Source of the DNA: Segatella copri
GTDB lineage: Bacteria; Bacteroidota; Bacteroidia; Bacteroidales; Bacteroidaceae
Direction: 5' to 3'
NCBI RefSeq assembly: GCF_009495355.1
Contig: NZ_VZAD01000069.1
Span: 1 to 56,307 of the forward strand
Length of the DNA stretch: 56,307 nt
Notes under the pieces: generated by a model
Told to the model about the DNA's origin: nothing
What the model saw: only the letters and a program-made list of their open reading frames with translations
The model's database searches: none
Program-made: the position numbers and the translations under genes
Shown: piece by piece, positions 6,388 to 13,811 of the stretch
How positions within the stretch are numbered: position 1 is the first letter of the stretch
How the letters are laid out: each line of letters starts with the position of its first letter

Positions 6388-8202
6388 TTACTCCTCATAC
6401 ATCTTGTCAATCTCTGCCTGATAGTTCTTATTGATAATAGGGCGACGAATCTTCAGCGTGTTGGTCAACTCGCCCGACTCCATAGAGAAGTGATGGGGCA
6501 AGAGGGTGATGCGCTTGATCTGCTCGTAATAGGCCAACTGCTGCTGCAGGGTATTGACACGCTCCTGCAACATCTTCTTCACCTGCTCGTTGGCACAAAG
6601 ATCCTCACGACTGCTAAAGGCGATATGATGCTCACGTGCCCATTCCTCTACAAGGCGGAACTCCGGTACGATGAGTGCAGACACAAACTTGCGCTGGTCT
6701 GCAATGACTGCCACCTGGTCGATAAACTTGTCAACAAGCAACAGCGCCTCCACCTGCTGTGGAGCGATATACTTACCATTGGATGTCTTGAACAAGTCCT
6801 TGATACGCTCGGTGAGGAACAACTCGCCGTCCTTCATATATCCGGCATCGCCAGTACGGAAGAAGCCCTCCTCGTCGAACACCTTGGCATTGGTGGTGTC
6901 GCGATGATAATATCCCTTTGTAATGGTTGGACCCTTGAGCAATATCTCGTTGTCCTCACCTATCTTGATCTGGATGCTGGAGATAGGGCGACCAACAGAA
7001 CCGATGGTAAACTTCTTGTCGAGATGCACACAAGATACCGTAGCAAGACTCTCGGTCAAGCCATAGCCTACGACCATGCCAATTCCGATAGAGAGGACAA
7101 ACTCCTCGACTTCCGGACTCACATAGGCACCTGCCGTAGGGAAGATATTAGGATGTTCCAAGCCCAACTGCTTACGCACCATGCTCAGGATGGTCTTGTT
7201 GATAATCTTATATTCCAACTCGAGTGTCAAAGGAGGACGCTTGCCATTGGCAATATACTCTATGTTGCGCTTGCGACCTACGGCAAGGGCATGATAGAAA
7301 AGTTTCTTCTGTACAGAACCAGCCTCATCCATCTTGGCCTTTACGGCTATATACACCTTCTCCCAGAAGCGGGGCACGCTGCTCATACAGGTAGGATGTA
7401 CCTGGCGCATGCTCTCCTGAATCTCGTGCGGATAAGTGTTGATAATCAACTGTGCTCCCTCGCTCAAACAGAGGTAAGCCCATCCACGCTCAAAGATATG
7501 GGTAAATGGTAGGAAGTTGATGACACGGTCTTTCTCAGAGACAGGCACTACCTCGTCGTTGGCTCTCAGGGCAGCATCATACTGTCCATAGGTCAGCATG
7601 ACTCCCTTGCTGTCACCGGTAGTACCACTGGTATAAAGGATGTTAGCCATATCATCCATGCTTGCCGACTGATACAAAGTCTCCACCTCAGTCTGTCGAG
7701 GCAGGTTCTCGCCCAACTTGATGAAATCCTTGAAGTAAAGGGCAGCCGGGTCGTGAGTACTGATGCGCACGCTGGAGTCGAAGATGATGATACGCTCCAA
7801 CGAAGGACAGAGAGCAAAGACACGATGTGCCTTGTCGTACTGGTCCTGCTCGCCTACAAAAAGGAAGCGCACCTGTCCGTCGTTAATCATATATTGTATC
7901 TGCTGCTCGCTGCTGGTAGCATAGAATGGAATCGAGCACACCTTGATGCCATAAGCACCAAAGTCGGTATAGAGATAATGCACGCAATTCTGGGAGAAAA
8001 CAGCAATCTTGTCATGCGGCTTTGCACCGATGTTCAGCAAAGCATTGCTCACTTGTTTCACTCTCAGCGAAAACTGATTCCATGACACAGACTGCCACTT
8101 GTCGCTGCCAAACTTCTTGAACGTAAGTGCAGTTTTATCGCCATATTTATTGGCCAAATCGTGAATCAGTACCGAAAGATGACTTTTGACTTGCATAAGC
8201 AT
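6388..8202 (-). CDS. Long-chain fatty acid--CoA ligase (AMP-forming synthetase family)
   Basis: 604 residues. The adenylate-forming enzyme motifs are in order: A3 P-loop (ILYTSGTTGDSKGVMLTYGQ, about residue 190), the A5 region (GYGLTES, about 380), A7 (FFRTGDAGYMKDGELFLTERIKDLFKTSNGKYIAP, about 450-485) with the catalytic hinge, and a C-terminal lid. The length and the NGKYIAPQQVE stretch match long-chain acyl-CoA synthetases (FadD15 type). It activates fatty acids with ATP and CoA for lipid assembly or recycling. It has its own strong promoter, arranged back to back with that of the divergent M20 gene. Confidence 0.9.
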   Translation of the reverse strand: MLMQVKSHLSVLIHDLANKYGDKTALTFKKFGSDKWQSVSWNQFSLRVKQVSNALLNIGAKPHDKIAVFSQNCVHYLYTDFGAYGIKVCSIPFYATSSEQQIQYMINDGQVRFLFVGEQDQYDKAHRVFALCPSLERIIIFDSSVRISTHDPAALYFKDFIKLGENLPRQTEVETLYQSASMDDMANILYTSGTTGDSKGVMLTYGQYDAALRANDEVVPVSEKDRVINFLPFTHIFERGWAYLCLSEGAQLIINTYPHEIQESMRQVHPTCMSSVPRFWEKVYIAVKAKMDEAGSVQKKLFYHALAVGRKRNIEYIANGKRPPLTLELEYKIINKTILSMVRKQLGLEHPNIFPTAGAYVSPEVEEFVLSIGIGMVVGYGLTESLATVSCVHLDKKFTIGSVGRPISSIQIKIGEDNEILLKGPTITKGYYHRDTTNAKVFDEEGFFRTGDAGYMKDGELFLTERIKDLFKTSNGKYIAPQQVEALLLVDKFIDQVAVIADQRKFVSALIVPEFRLVEEWAREHHIAFSSREDLCANEQVKKMLQERVNTLQQQLAYYEQIKRITLLPHHFSMESGELTNTLKIRRPIINKNYQAEIDKMYEE

Positions 8203-8221
8203 AATGTTTAATTATTGGATG

Positions 8222-8252
8222 CAAAGATAATAGAAAACATTAAGAAAACAAA
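8222..8252 (-). promoter_or_regulatory. Promoter of the acyl-CoA synthetase gene
   Basis: Minus-strand TTTG (8249-8252), exactly 19 nt, then TATCTTTG (8222-8229): a full match to the Bacteroidetes consensus, ending 19 bases before the ATG. Confidence 0.8.
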
Positions 8253-8269
8253 ATAAATCGGAATTTTAT

Positions 8270-8300
8270 TTTGTCCTTATCCCGTTTTAGCTTAACTTTG
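8270..8300 (+). promoter_or_regulatory. Promoter of the M20 hydrolase gene
   Basis: TTTG (8270-8273), exactly 19 nt, TAACTTTG (8293-8300). Full consensus match, 29 bases upstream of the ATG. Its -33 box is only 17 bases from that of the divergent promoter. Confidence 0.8.
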
Positions 8301-8329
8301 CATCACAAATAAGACTAAGAGAGACAGAT

Positions 8330-9394
8330 ATGATGACACAAGAGGAATATGTAAGAGACGCCATCGGGTTGCTCAGCCAGCTGATTGCTACCCCTTCGAC
8401 AAGTCGCAACGAGAAAGATGCCGCCAACATTATGGAGAAAGCCCTTCGCAACTATGGTTTCACGCCACATCGTGAAGCCAACAATGTATGGGTGATTGAC
8501 CCACACTTCGACGAGCAGAAGCCCACTTTGCTACTCAATGCCCATATAGACACCGTGAAGCCTGTCGATTCATGGAGGCGCGATCCCTTTGCTCCTACAA
8601 TAGAGAGCGACACGCTTTATGGTCTGGGCAGCAACGACTGTGGAGGCGGTCTGTGCTCACTACTGCAGACTTTCCGGATGCTGACAGAGAAAACACAGAA
8701 CTACAACCTTATCTATTTAGCATCGGCCGAAGAGGAAGTGTCTGGCAAAGACGGCATCAGCCGAGCCTTGCCTCTCTTGCCAAAAATCGACATGGCTATT
8801 GTGGGTGAGCCTACGGGCATGCAGCCTGCCGTGGCAGAGAAGGGACTGATGGTATTAGACGTGATAGCGCACGGAAAAAGCGGACATGCAGCCCGAAACG
8901 AAGGAGTAAACGCTATCTATGAGGCATTGGATGACATGCGCTGGATTCGTGATTACAAGTTTGAGAAGGTGAGTCCTTTCTTAGGTTCTACCAAGATGAC
9001 ACTTACCGTAGTCAACGCAGGAACCCAGCACAATGTGATTCCCGACACCTGCACCATGCTGGTGGATATCCGCACCAATGAGTTCTACGACAATGAGGAG
9101 TTGTATCATTTTATCTGCCAGCACTTGAAGAGCGAAGTAAAAGCTCACAGTTTCCGTCTAAAATCATCCCGTATTGATCCTGAGCATCCTCTTATTAAGA
9201 AATGTGTAGCCATGGGAATGAAACCTTTCGGTAGTCCTACCCTTAGCGACCAGGCGCTGATGCACTTCCCTTCGTTCAAGTTAGGTCCGGGCGAATCCTC
9301 CCGCTCCCATTCTGCAGACGAGTTTATCAAAATCAGCGAAATAGCTGATGCTATCGCCAAATACAAAGAGCTCTTAGATGGCGCTGCCATCTAA
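8330..9394 (+). CDS. M20 family metallo-hydrolase, ArgE/acylornithine deacylase-like
   Basis: 354 residues (ATGATG start; either is possible). Dinuclear zinc motifs: LLLNAHIDTVKP (His and catalytic Asp, about residue 70), GLGSNDCGGG (bridging Asp), AEEEVSG (catalytic Glu and ligand, about 136), and a C-terminal SHSADEF ligand His (about 325). A lid domain lies between. In Bacteroidetes this M20 subgroup is usually annotated as acetylornithine deacetylase; B. fragilis uses succinylated arginine intermediates, so N-succinyl substrates are possible. The substrate is inference. The last codons form half of a perfect 15-bp hairpin at 9368-9400. Confidence 0.85.
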   Translation: MMTQEEYVRDAIGLLSQLIATPSTSRNEKDAANIMEKALRNYGFTPHREANNVWVIDPHFDEQKPTLLLNAHIDTVKPVDSWRRDPFAPTIESDTLYGLGSNDCGGGLCSLLQTFRMLTEKTQNYNLIYLASAEEEVSGKDGISRALPLLPKIDMAIVGEPTGMQPAVAEKGLMVLDVIAHGKSGHAARNEGVNAIYEALDDMRWIRDYKFEKVSPFLGSTKMTLTVVNAGTQHNVIPDTCTMLVDIRTNEFYDNEELYHFICQHLKSEVKAHSFRLKSSRIDPEHPLIKKCVAMGMKPFGSPTLSDQALMHFPSFKLGPGESSRSHSADEFIKISEIADAIAKYKELLDGAAI

Positions 9395-9400
9395 GAGCTC
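9368..9400. terminator. Perfect 15-bp hairpin overlapping the stop codon of the M20 gene
   Basis: GAGCTCTTAGATGGC, loop GCT, GCCATCTAAGAGCTC. The left arm and loop are coding, and the TAA stop (9392-9394) lies in the right arm. On the minus strand it is followed by TTTGTATTT, so it likely ends the amylase operon as well as the M20 transcript. Confidence 0.75.
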
Positions 9401-9437
9401 TACTCTATTCATCTATTATACCTTAATATATATGACA

Positions 9438-12400
9438 TTACAAGGACTTACCAATATAAGCGAAAGGAACGGTGATATTGTCGGCATCTTCCTTCTCGTA
9501 TGTAGTAGAAGGATCCTTAGAATAAGGCTGATCGGCATTGTCACTCATACTTGTGTCGTAAGGCAGACTGTCCATACCACTTGTACCAAAGGTAGCTACT
9601 AACATCACACCCAATCCCTTGCTTGCCACATCGGCAGCTGTAACACCAAGCTTAGCTAAAGGAATCGAGATTTCATAATGGAAATCGTATTTGGAAGACT
9701 CGTGTCCTAAGGTATTGAAATCGACATAAGTAGATGTACCCTTTGTCATATCACCGACAAGACGGTTCTGTGACTCTCCATAACATTCTTTAATACCCTT
9801 TATCGTCTTGCTGAGAATACCCATACCATACTTCACAACAACACCTGTCTCTTTATAGGCAACCTCTTCCAAAGCATTCAGTCCTGCGCTGCTTCCACCA
9901 TAAATGAATGGACCATTGGTGTTATTGGTTGAGAAAACCACCACCTTGTTAACTGGGCTTTCGCAAGTAATACCACTATCCCAAAGAGTACCACCCGCTG
10001 TAGTCTTGCAACTATTACCTATTCTTGTAGAGGCATTGTTTGTGTTGATGCCGATAAAGAATGGCATATTGTAATTAGGGAACAGGACACCATTATTACT
10101 GAGTGGGTAATCAGCTTCTGGAGCTACCACATCCTGAACATTGGTCATCTCCCACATCAGATAGAGGTTATTGTCGTCATAGCAACCATAAAGCGCATAG
10201 AGATCGACAGGAATCTCGTGCATGGAAGCATCCATATATACACGTGGGTCGTCATTGGCAGCACCCTGTGCTATAATCATACTCTCATCCCAATCGCTGA
10301 TGTCACCATCTACAGTAATGGTTTTCTTAACACCTGCACCATTTGGATTGGTCTGATACTGAGCATCCAGATTCTGTGGATCAGGGGTAGGTGTTGGAGT
10401 TGGAGTTGGCTCTGGTTCTGGAGTTGGAGTTGGCTCTGGTTCTGGAGTTGGAGTTGGCTCTGGCTCTGGTTCTGGAGTTGGCTCAGGCTCTGGTTCTGGG
10501 TTTGGAGTTGGTGCCACTACAGCACCTTTGTTTACTACCTTTTCAGCAGAAGCATTTGCGCCATTGATAGCAGTACCAGGAGTACCATCGTTGATAAAGA
10601 ACTTAGCATTGAGGTATGCTGTAGGAATCGTTGCCTTATACCATCCTGTCTTACCATTATGAGAAGCAGAAGCATCGTAAGTCATCTTTACACCTGGCCA
10701 TACAGAAGAAGATGTTTTACCATTATAGAAGTAGCAATACACATTCTCCCAGTTGGAAGCGTTATCGAAGTAAACATACTCTGGATCAACGATCTCATCT
10801 TCATGTACCTTGGTCACAGTATTGCTGTATGTTCCGTCAACATAGTAGCCGTGGTTGACAAACTCCACGTCAGCAGTTATCTTATTTCCATTACCATCCA
10901 AGAAAATGATTTGAGTAGGAGCACTTGTCTCGGTGCCATCATAAGTCCACTTGAAGACATTCTTTCCAGAAACACTCTTACCTACAAGAGGCAACTTTTT
11001 ATTGATAGCATCATTCCATGCACCAGCATGCTGAATTACAGGACTAACCTTGTCATTCCATACATATACGGCTGCTGCCGCATTAGATGTCTCCAAGAAA
11101 CAGGAGATTTCATCAGCCTTACCCAATTCTGGAACGTAAGCCTTCACCTTCTTGTAAGTGACCGAACCTGTTTCTGTCTTGCCTTCCTTGTCGGTTGCAC
11201 CCCAAGTGATAGTGACATTCTTACCATAGGCAACATCAGCACCTACAGTAAACTGCTTGGCTGCAGTAAAAGTCTGCTTAGCACCATCATTCACCTGAAT
11301 CCAGGCAGAAACAGCATTCAAAGGAGTAGCAGTCACAGTGAGAGACTCATCAGAGAAGGCTGTACCATCAGCTGGATTGAAAACAACCTCAGGAGTCAGC
11401 ACGACAGGACCAGCATTATAGATGACAGCAATACCTGACTCGCCAACATGACCAGAGATTGTAGAAGCATTGACGGTGAAAGCACCACCGCCTACCATAT
11501 CCTTATAAGTACCAGACTTGAGCCACTTGCCGTCGCCAGCACCATTGGCTACAGTCACGTCACGGTCAGAACCACTTCCCAATACGATAATAGCGCCACT
11601 CTTACGAACCTGAGCACAAACGCCATTACCTTTTACATAATAGTTAGGCTCGCCGGCACAAACATTGTGCATGTGGTTTACCTGAGCCACTTCGGCATCT
11701 TTGAAGTGAACACTTCCCTTATCGCCAAATCTGATATCATTCTTTGCCTTCTGAGCAGGACGGGAGAAATAAAGAGCGGTAGCTCCATTGTTACCTGCAA
11801 CAACAGCATACGCACGGTCGATAACATTCTGGCTTTTATTCTTTGACTCACCACCATCGTTGGCATAAGTATCATGGCTTTCACCCCAATAAACCAACTT
11901 TTCTGTCTTTGCCTTTCTCTGATTGAAATTACCTACTGACTCGTTGATAGAACCACCGGCAAAGGAATTGGCAAATCCATTACCATAACCATTATCAGTA
12001 ATGCTCATGTAGGTCTGATACTCTGGGAAAAGGACATTATCATCACCACCAGTACTGTCAAGGATCTCACCATAGTTGTACATCTCCTGATCCACCACAT
12101 TCTGCATAAAAGAGTCACCCTCAGAAGGCAAGCCGATGTGCTTGATAGCATCCCAACGGATACCATCCACGCCACAGGCTTTCAAGTCCTGAATGTACTG
12201 TTTGATGATGGCTTGCACAGTAGGATTGTTGGTATCGAGGTCCCACATTCCAATCATACCAAATGTAACCTGATGGCGGTCGTGCCAGTTACCCACACCA
12301 AATCGTTCATGATAAAGACTCTCATCCAGTAAGCGTTCAGCCACGTTACCATAATCGGTATGATTGGCAACAACATCCACAATCACCTTAACACCATACT

Positions 12401-12728
12401 CATGAGCCTTAGCACAGAGAGCCTTCAGGTCTGCTTCAGAACCAAGTCCATTACCTATCTTAAAGTCGTATGGACGATAAACATCATACCAAACGGATCC
12501 TTTACCTGCTCTCTCATGAACAGGAGATGTCTGAACGGCAGTAAAGCCTGCCTTGGCGATATTAGGAATTTCTTCCTGGATATCTGCCAACGTCCAGTCG
12601 AAACAATGAAGGATGACACCATCCTGAATATTGTCTTTAAGACCGTATTTGTTGTCTGCAAAGATGTTGGATGCCATGCTGAACAGCATCACCAACATCA
12701 GGAGACCATAATTGATTGTCTTTTTCAT
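9438..12728 (-). CDS. Secreted multidomain alpha-amylase (GH13) with starch-binding modules
   Basis: 1096 residues, far longer than a simple amylase. In order: signal peptide 1-24; GH13 barrel about 33-300 with DVVANH (118-123), the nucleophile Asp193 in GIRWDAIKH, the acid/base Glu221 and SHD (Asp286); an amylase C-domain to about 440; a fn3-like segment about 450-540; two starch-binding modules about 545-735; a Pro/Glu/Thr linker about 745-790; and a C-terminal CBM9-like domain (ITVDGDISDWDES, CYDDNNLYLMWEM). It hydrolyses alpha-1,4-glucans outside the cytoplasm. The two binding modules closely resemble those of the gene just upstream (9 nt gap), so the pair is an operon for starch capture. 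No SusC/SusD genes are nearby. Confidence 0.93.
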   Translation of the reverse strand: MKKTINYGLLMLVMLFSMASNIFADNKYGLKDNIQDGVILHCFDWTLADIQEEIPNIAKAGFTAVQTSPVHERAGKGSVWYDVYRPYDFKIGNGLGSEADLKALCAKAHEYGVKVIVDVVANHTDYGNVAERLLDESLYHERFGVGNWHDRHQVTFGMIGMWDLDTNNPTVQAIIKQYIQDLKACGVDGIRWDAIKHIGLPSEGDSFMQNVVDQEMYNYGEILDSTGGDDNVLFPEYQTYMSITDNGYGNGFANSFAGGSINESVGNFNQRKAKTEKLVYWGESHDTYANDGGESKNKSQNVIDRAYAVVAGNNGATALYFSRPAQKAKNDIRFGDKGSVHFKDAEVAQVNHMHNVCAGEPNYYVKGNGVCAQVRKSGAIIVLGSGSDRDVTVANGAGDGKWLKSGTYKDMVGGGAFTVNASTISGHVGESGIAVIYNAGPVVLTPEVVFNPADGTAFSDESLTVTATPLNAVSAWIQVNDGAKQTFTAAKQFTVGADVAYGKNVTITWGATDKEGKTETGSVTYKKVKAYVPELGKADEISCFLETSNAAAAVYVWNDKVSPVIQHAGAWNDAINKKLPLVGKSVSGKNVFKWTYDGTETSAPTQIIFLDGNGNKITADVEFVNHGYYVDGTYSNTVTKVHEDEIVDPEYVYFDNASNWENVYCYFYNGKTSSSVWPGVKMTYDASASHNGKTGWYKATIPTAYLNAKFFINDGTPGTAINGANASAEKVVNKGAVVAPTPNPEPEPEPTPEPEPEPTPTPEPEPTPTPEPEPTPTPTPTPDPQNLDAQYQTNPNGAGVKKTITVDGDISDWDESMIIAQGAANDDPRVYMDASMHEIPVDLYALYGCYDDNNLYLMWEMTNVQDVVAPEADYPLSNNGVLFPNYNMPFFIGINTNNASTRIGNSCKTTAGGTLWDSGITCESPVNKVVVFSTNNTNGPFIYGGSSAGLNALEEVAYKETGVVVKYGMGILSKTIKGIKECYGESQNRLVGDMTKGTSTYVDFNTLGHESSKYDFHYEISIPLAKLGVTAADVASKGLGVMLVATFGTSGMDSLPYDTSMSDNADQPYSKDPSTTYEKEDADNITVPFAYIGKSL
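10388..10512. repeat. Tandem repeat coding the PE/PT-rich linker of the amylase
   Basis: Degenerate units of about 24 bp (8 residues of the form PEPEPTPT) repeated several times in frame. The linker separates the starch-binding modules from the CBM9-like domain and is a likely site of length variation by slippage. Confidence 0.8.
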
Positions 12729-12737
12729 AATCTGCTA

Positions 12738-13553
12738 TTATTTTCTGATGATTACTTTCTTACCATTGTGAATATAGAGACCTGGCTGAGCAGGCTTGCT
12801 GATACGCATACCTGTCAAGGTGTACCAAGCATTATTCTCTGCCTTCTGCACCTCCTGAAGAACGGTGTTTTCGATAGACGTAGCCTGTCCGTTTACATAA
12901 ACCGTCTCGCCTGTGAGAACAGAGCCATTCTGTCCGTTGTTGATTACGAAATAGCCTGTGACAAAAGCAGCAGGGACTTCTACTGTATAATAGCCCTTCT
13001 TGCCATTGTTCTCAGTCTCGTTGTCAAGACTCATCTTCAATCCAGGCCATTCCTGAGCCGCCTTTGTACCGTCGTAGATATAGCAATATACATCTGCGAG
13101 GTTGGCTGTGGAATTATCGAAGAAGACCATTACCTTGCCTTCAGGGCCTGGGGTAATCGTCTTTTCATATTTACCTTCTACGTAATAACCATGATTCTTG
13201 AATTCCTGATCACCGCCATTCAGTTTCTGCTCACCATCATGAGTAAAAATCACACCAGTAGGAATTTCAGTACCAGCTGTATATGTCCATTTAAAGACAT
13301 TCTTGCCACCTTTAGTTCCCACCAGGGTCATGGCATCTCCAGGCCAAGCAGCAGTAGTAAACTGTTTTACCTTGTCATTCCAGGCCCAAATCTTGGCATT
13401 ATCATAACTTGTCTCCAAGAACACGGAGATCTCATTTTCTGTAACTATTGGCGTATAATCATCGGCGGTAACAGCAGCGAGAGCATTTCCCGGAGCCATC
13501 ATCATGCCGAAAAGCATTGCCAAAGTACAAAGCATCGTAGAAAATTTTTGCAT
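12738..13553 (-). CDS. Secreted starch-binding protein without catalytic domain
   Basis: 271 residues. Signal peptide about 1-27, then two starch-binding modules: one with ISVFLETS...AWNDKV...GKNVFKWTY...NHGYYVEG (about 40-130) and one with VFFDN...VYCYIYDG...WPGLKMSLD...GYFVINNG (about 140-215). The same pair recurs, line for line, in the amylase downstream. The tail AWYTLTGMRISKPAQPGLYI...GKKVIIRK resembles C-terminal sorting or anchoring tails of Prevotella exported proteins. It is probably a surface glycan-binding partner handing starch to the amylase; no enzyme residues were seen. First gene of the operon, with a -7 element 44 nt upstream. Confidence 0.8.
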   Translation of the reverse strand: MQKFSTMLCTLAMLFGMMMAPGNALAAVTADDYTPIVTENEISVFLETSYDNAKIWAWNDKVKQFTTAAWPGDAMTLVGTKGGKNVFKWTYTAGTEIPTGVIFTHDGEQKLNGGDQEFKNHGYYVEGKYEKTITPGPEGKVMVFFDNSTANLADVYCYIYDGTKAAQEWPGLKMSLDNETENNGKKGYYTVEVPAAFVTGYFVINNGQNGSVLTGETVYVNGQATSIENTVLQEVQKAENNAWYTLTGMRISKPAQPGLYIHNGKKVIIRK

Positions 13554-13596
13554 AAAATAATATGTTAAGTTGATAAGTTATTAGTTCAAACGTTGG

Positions 13597-13604
13597 CAAA
13601 AATA
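13597..13604 (-). promoter_or_regulatory. -7 element of the starch operon
   Basis: Minus-strand TATTTTTG, 43 bases before the ATG at 13553. No clear TTTG at -33, which could suit a promoter needing an activator. The region 13554-13811 otherwise holds the envC terminator and a hairpin. Confidence 0.45.
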
Positions 13605-13711
13605 GAAATAAGTTTTGATAGACCACTAAGTTTATCAGGAAAAAAACGCTTATTCCATGAGCAATCGTTTGCACGGTTTCAAGGAAATCCACCATATTAT
13701 TGAAGCAATAC

Positions 13712-13753
13712 AAAAAAGAGGTAGTGCTCACTTGGGCAAGTAAGTACTACCTC
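13712..13753 (-). terminator. Terminator of the dut-TPR-DUF4292-envC operon
   Basis: On the minus strand GAGGTAGT...ACTACCTC forms the outer stem, with an inner ACTTG/CAAGT pairing, directly followed by TTTTTT. It lies 58 bases after the envC-like stop. Confidence 0.85.
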
Positions 13754-13774
13754 TCCTTCAAAGAATATTTTAAT

Positions 13775-13800
13775 CTAACTTTCGCATGTACGGAAGTTAG
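13775..13800. repeat. Short hairpin with AACTTCCG...GAAAGTT, copy 1
   Basis: Minus strand CTAACTTCCG, 6-nt loop, CGAAAGTTAG, placed between the envC-like stop and its terminator. A sister copy with the same flank lies at 20521-20545, in the same position relative to another gene end. Confidence 0.55.
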
Positions 13801-13811
13801 AGAAGTTTACA

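Noticed and set aside
6385..7512. 375-codon frame opposite the acyl-CoA synthetase
   Set aside because: Mirror of a conserved enzyme; Leu/His-rich with no domain.
10218..11438. 406-codon frame opposite the amylase
   Set aside because: Trp/Ser repeats come from the opposite strand of the PE/PT linker; amylase motifs show the real strand.
12360..13568. 402-codon frame across the starch operon
   Set aside because: Crosses two real genes and their junction in antisense; no signal or domain.
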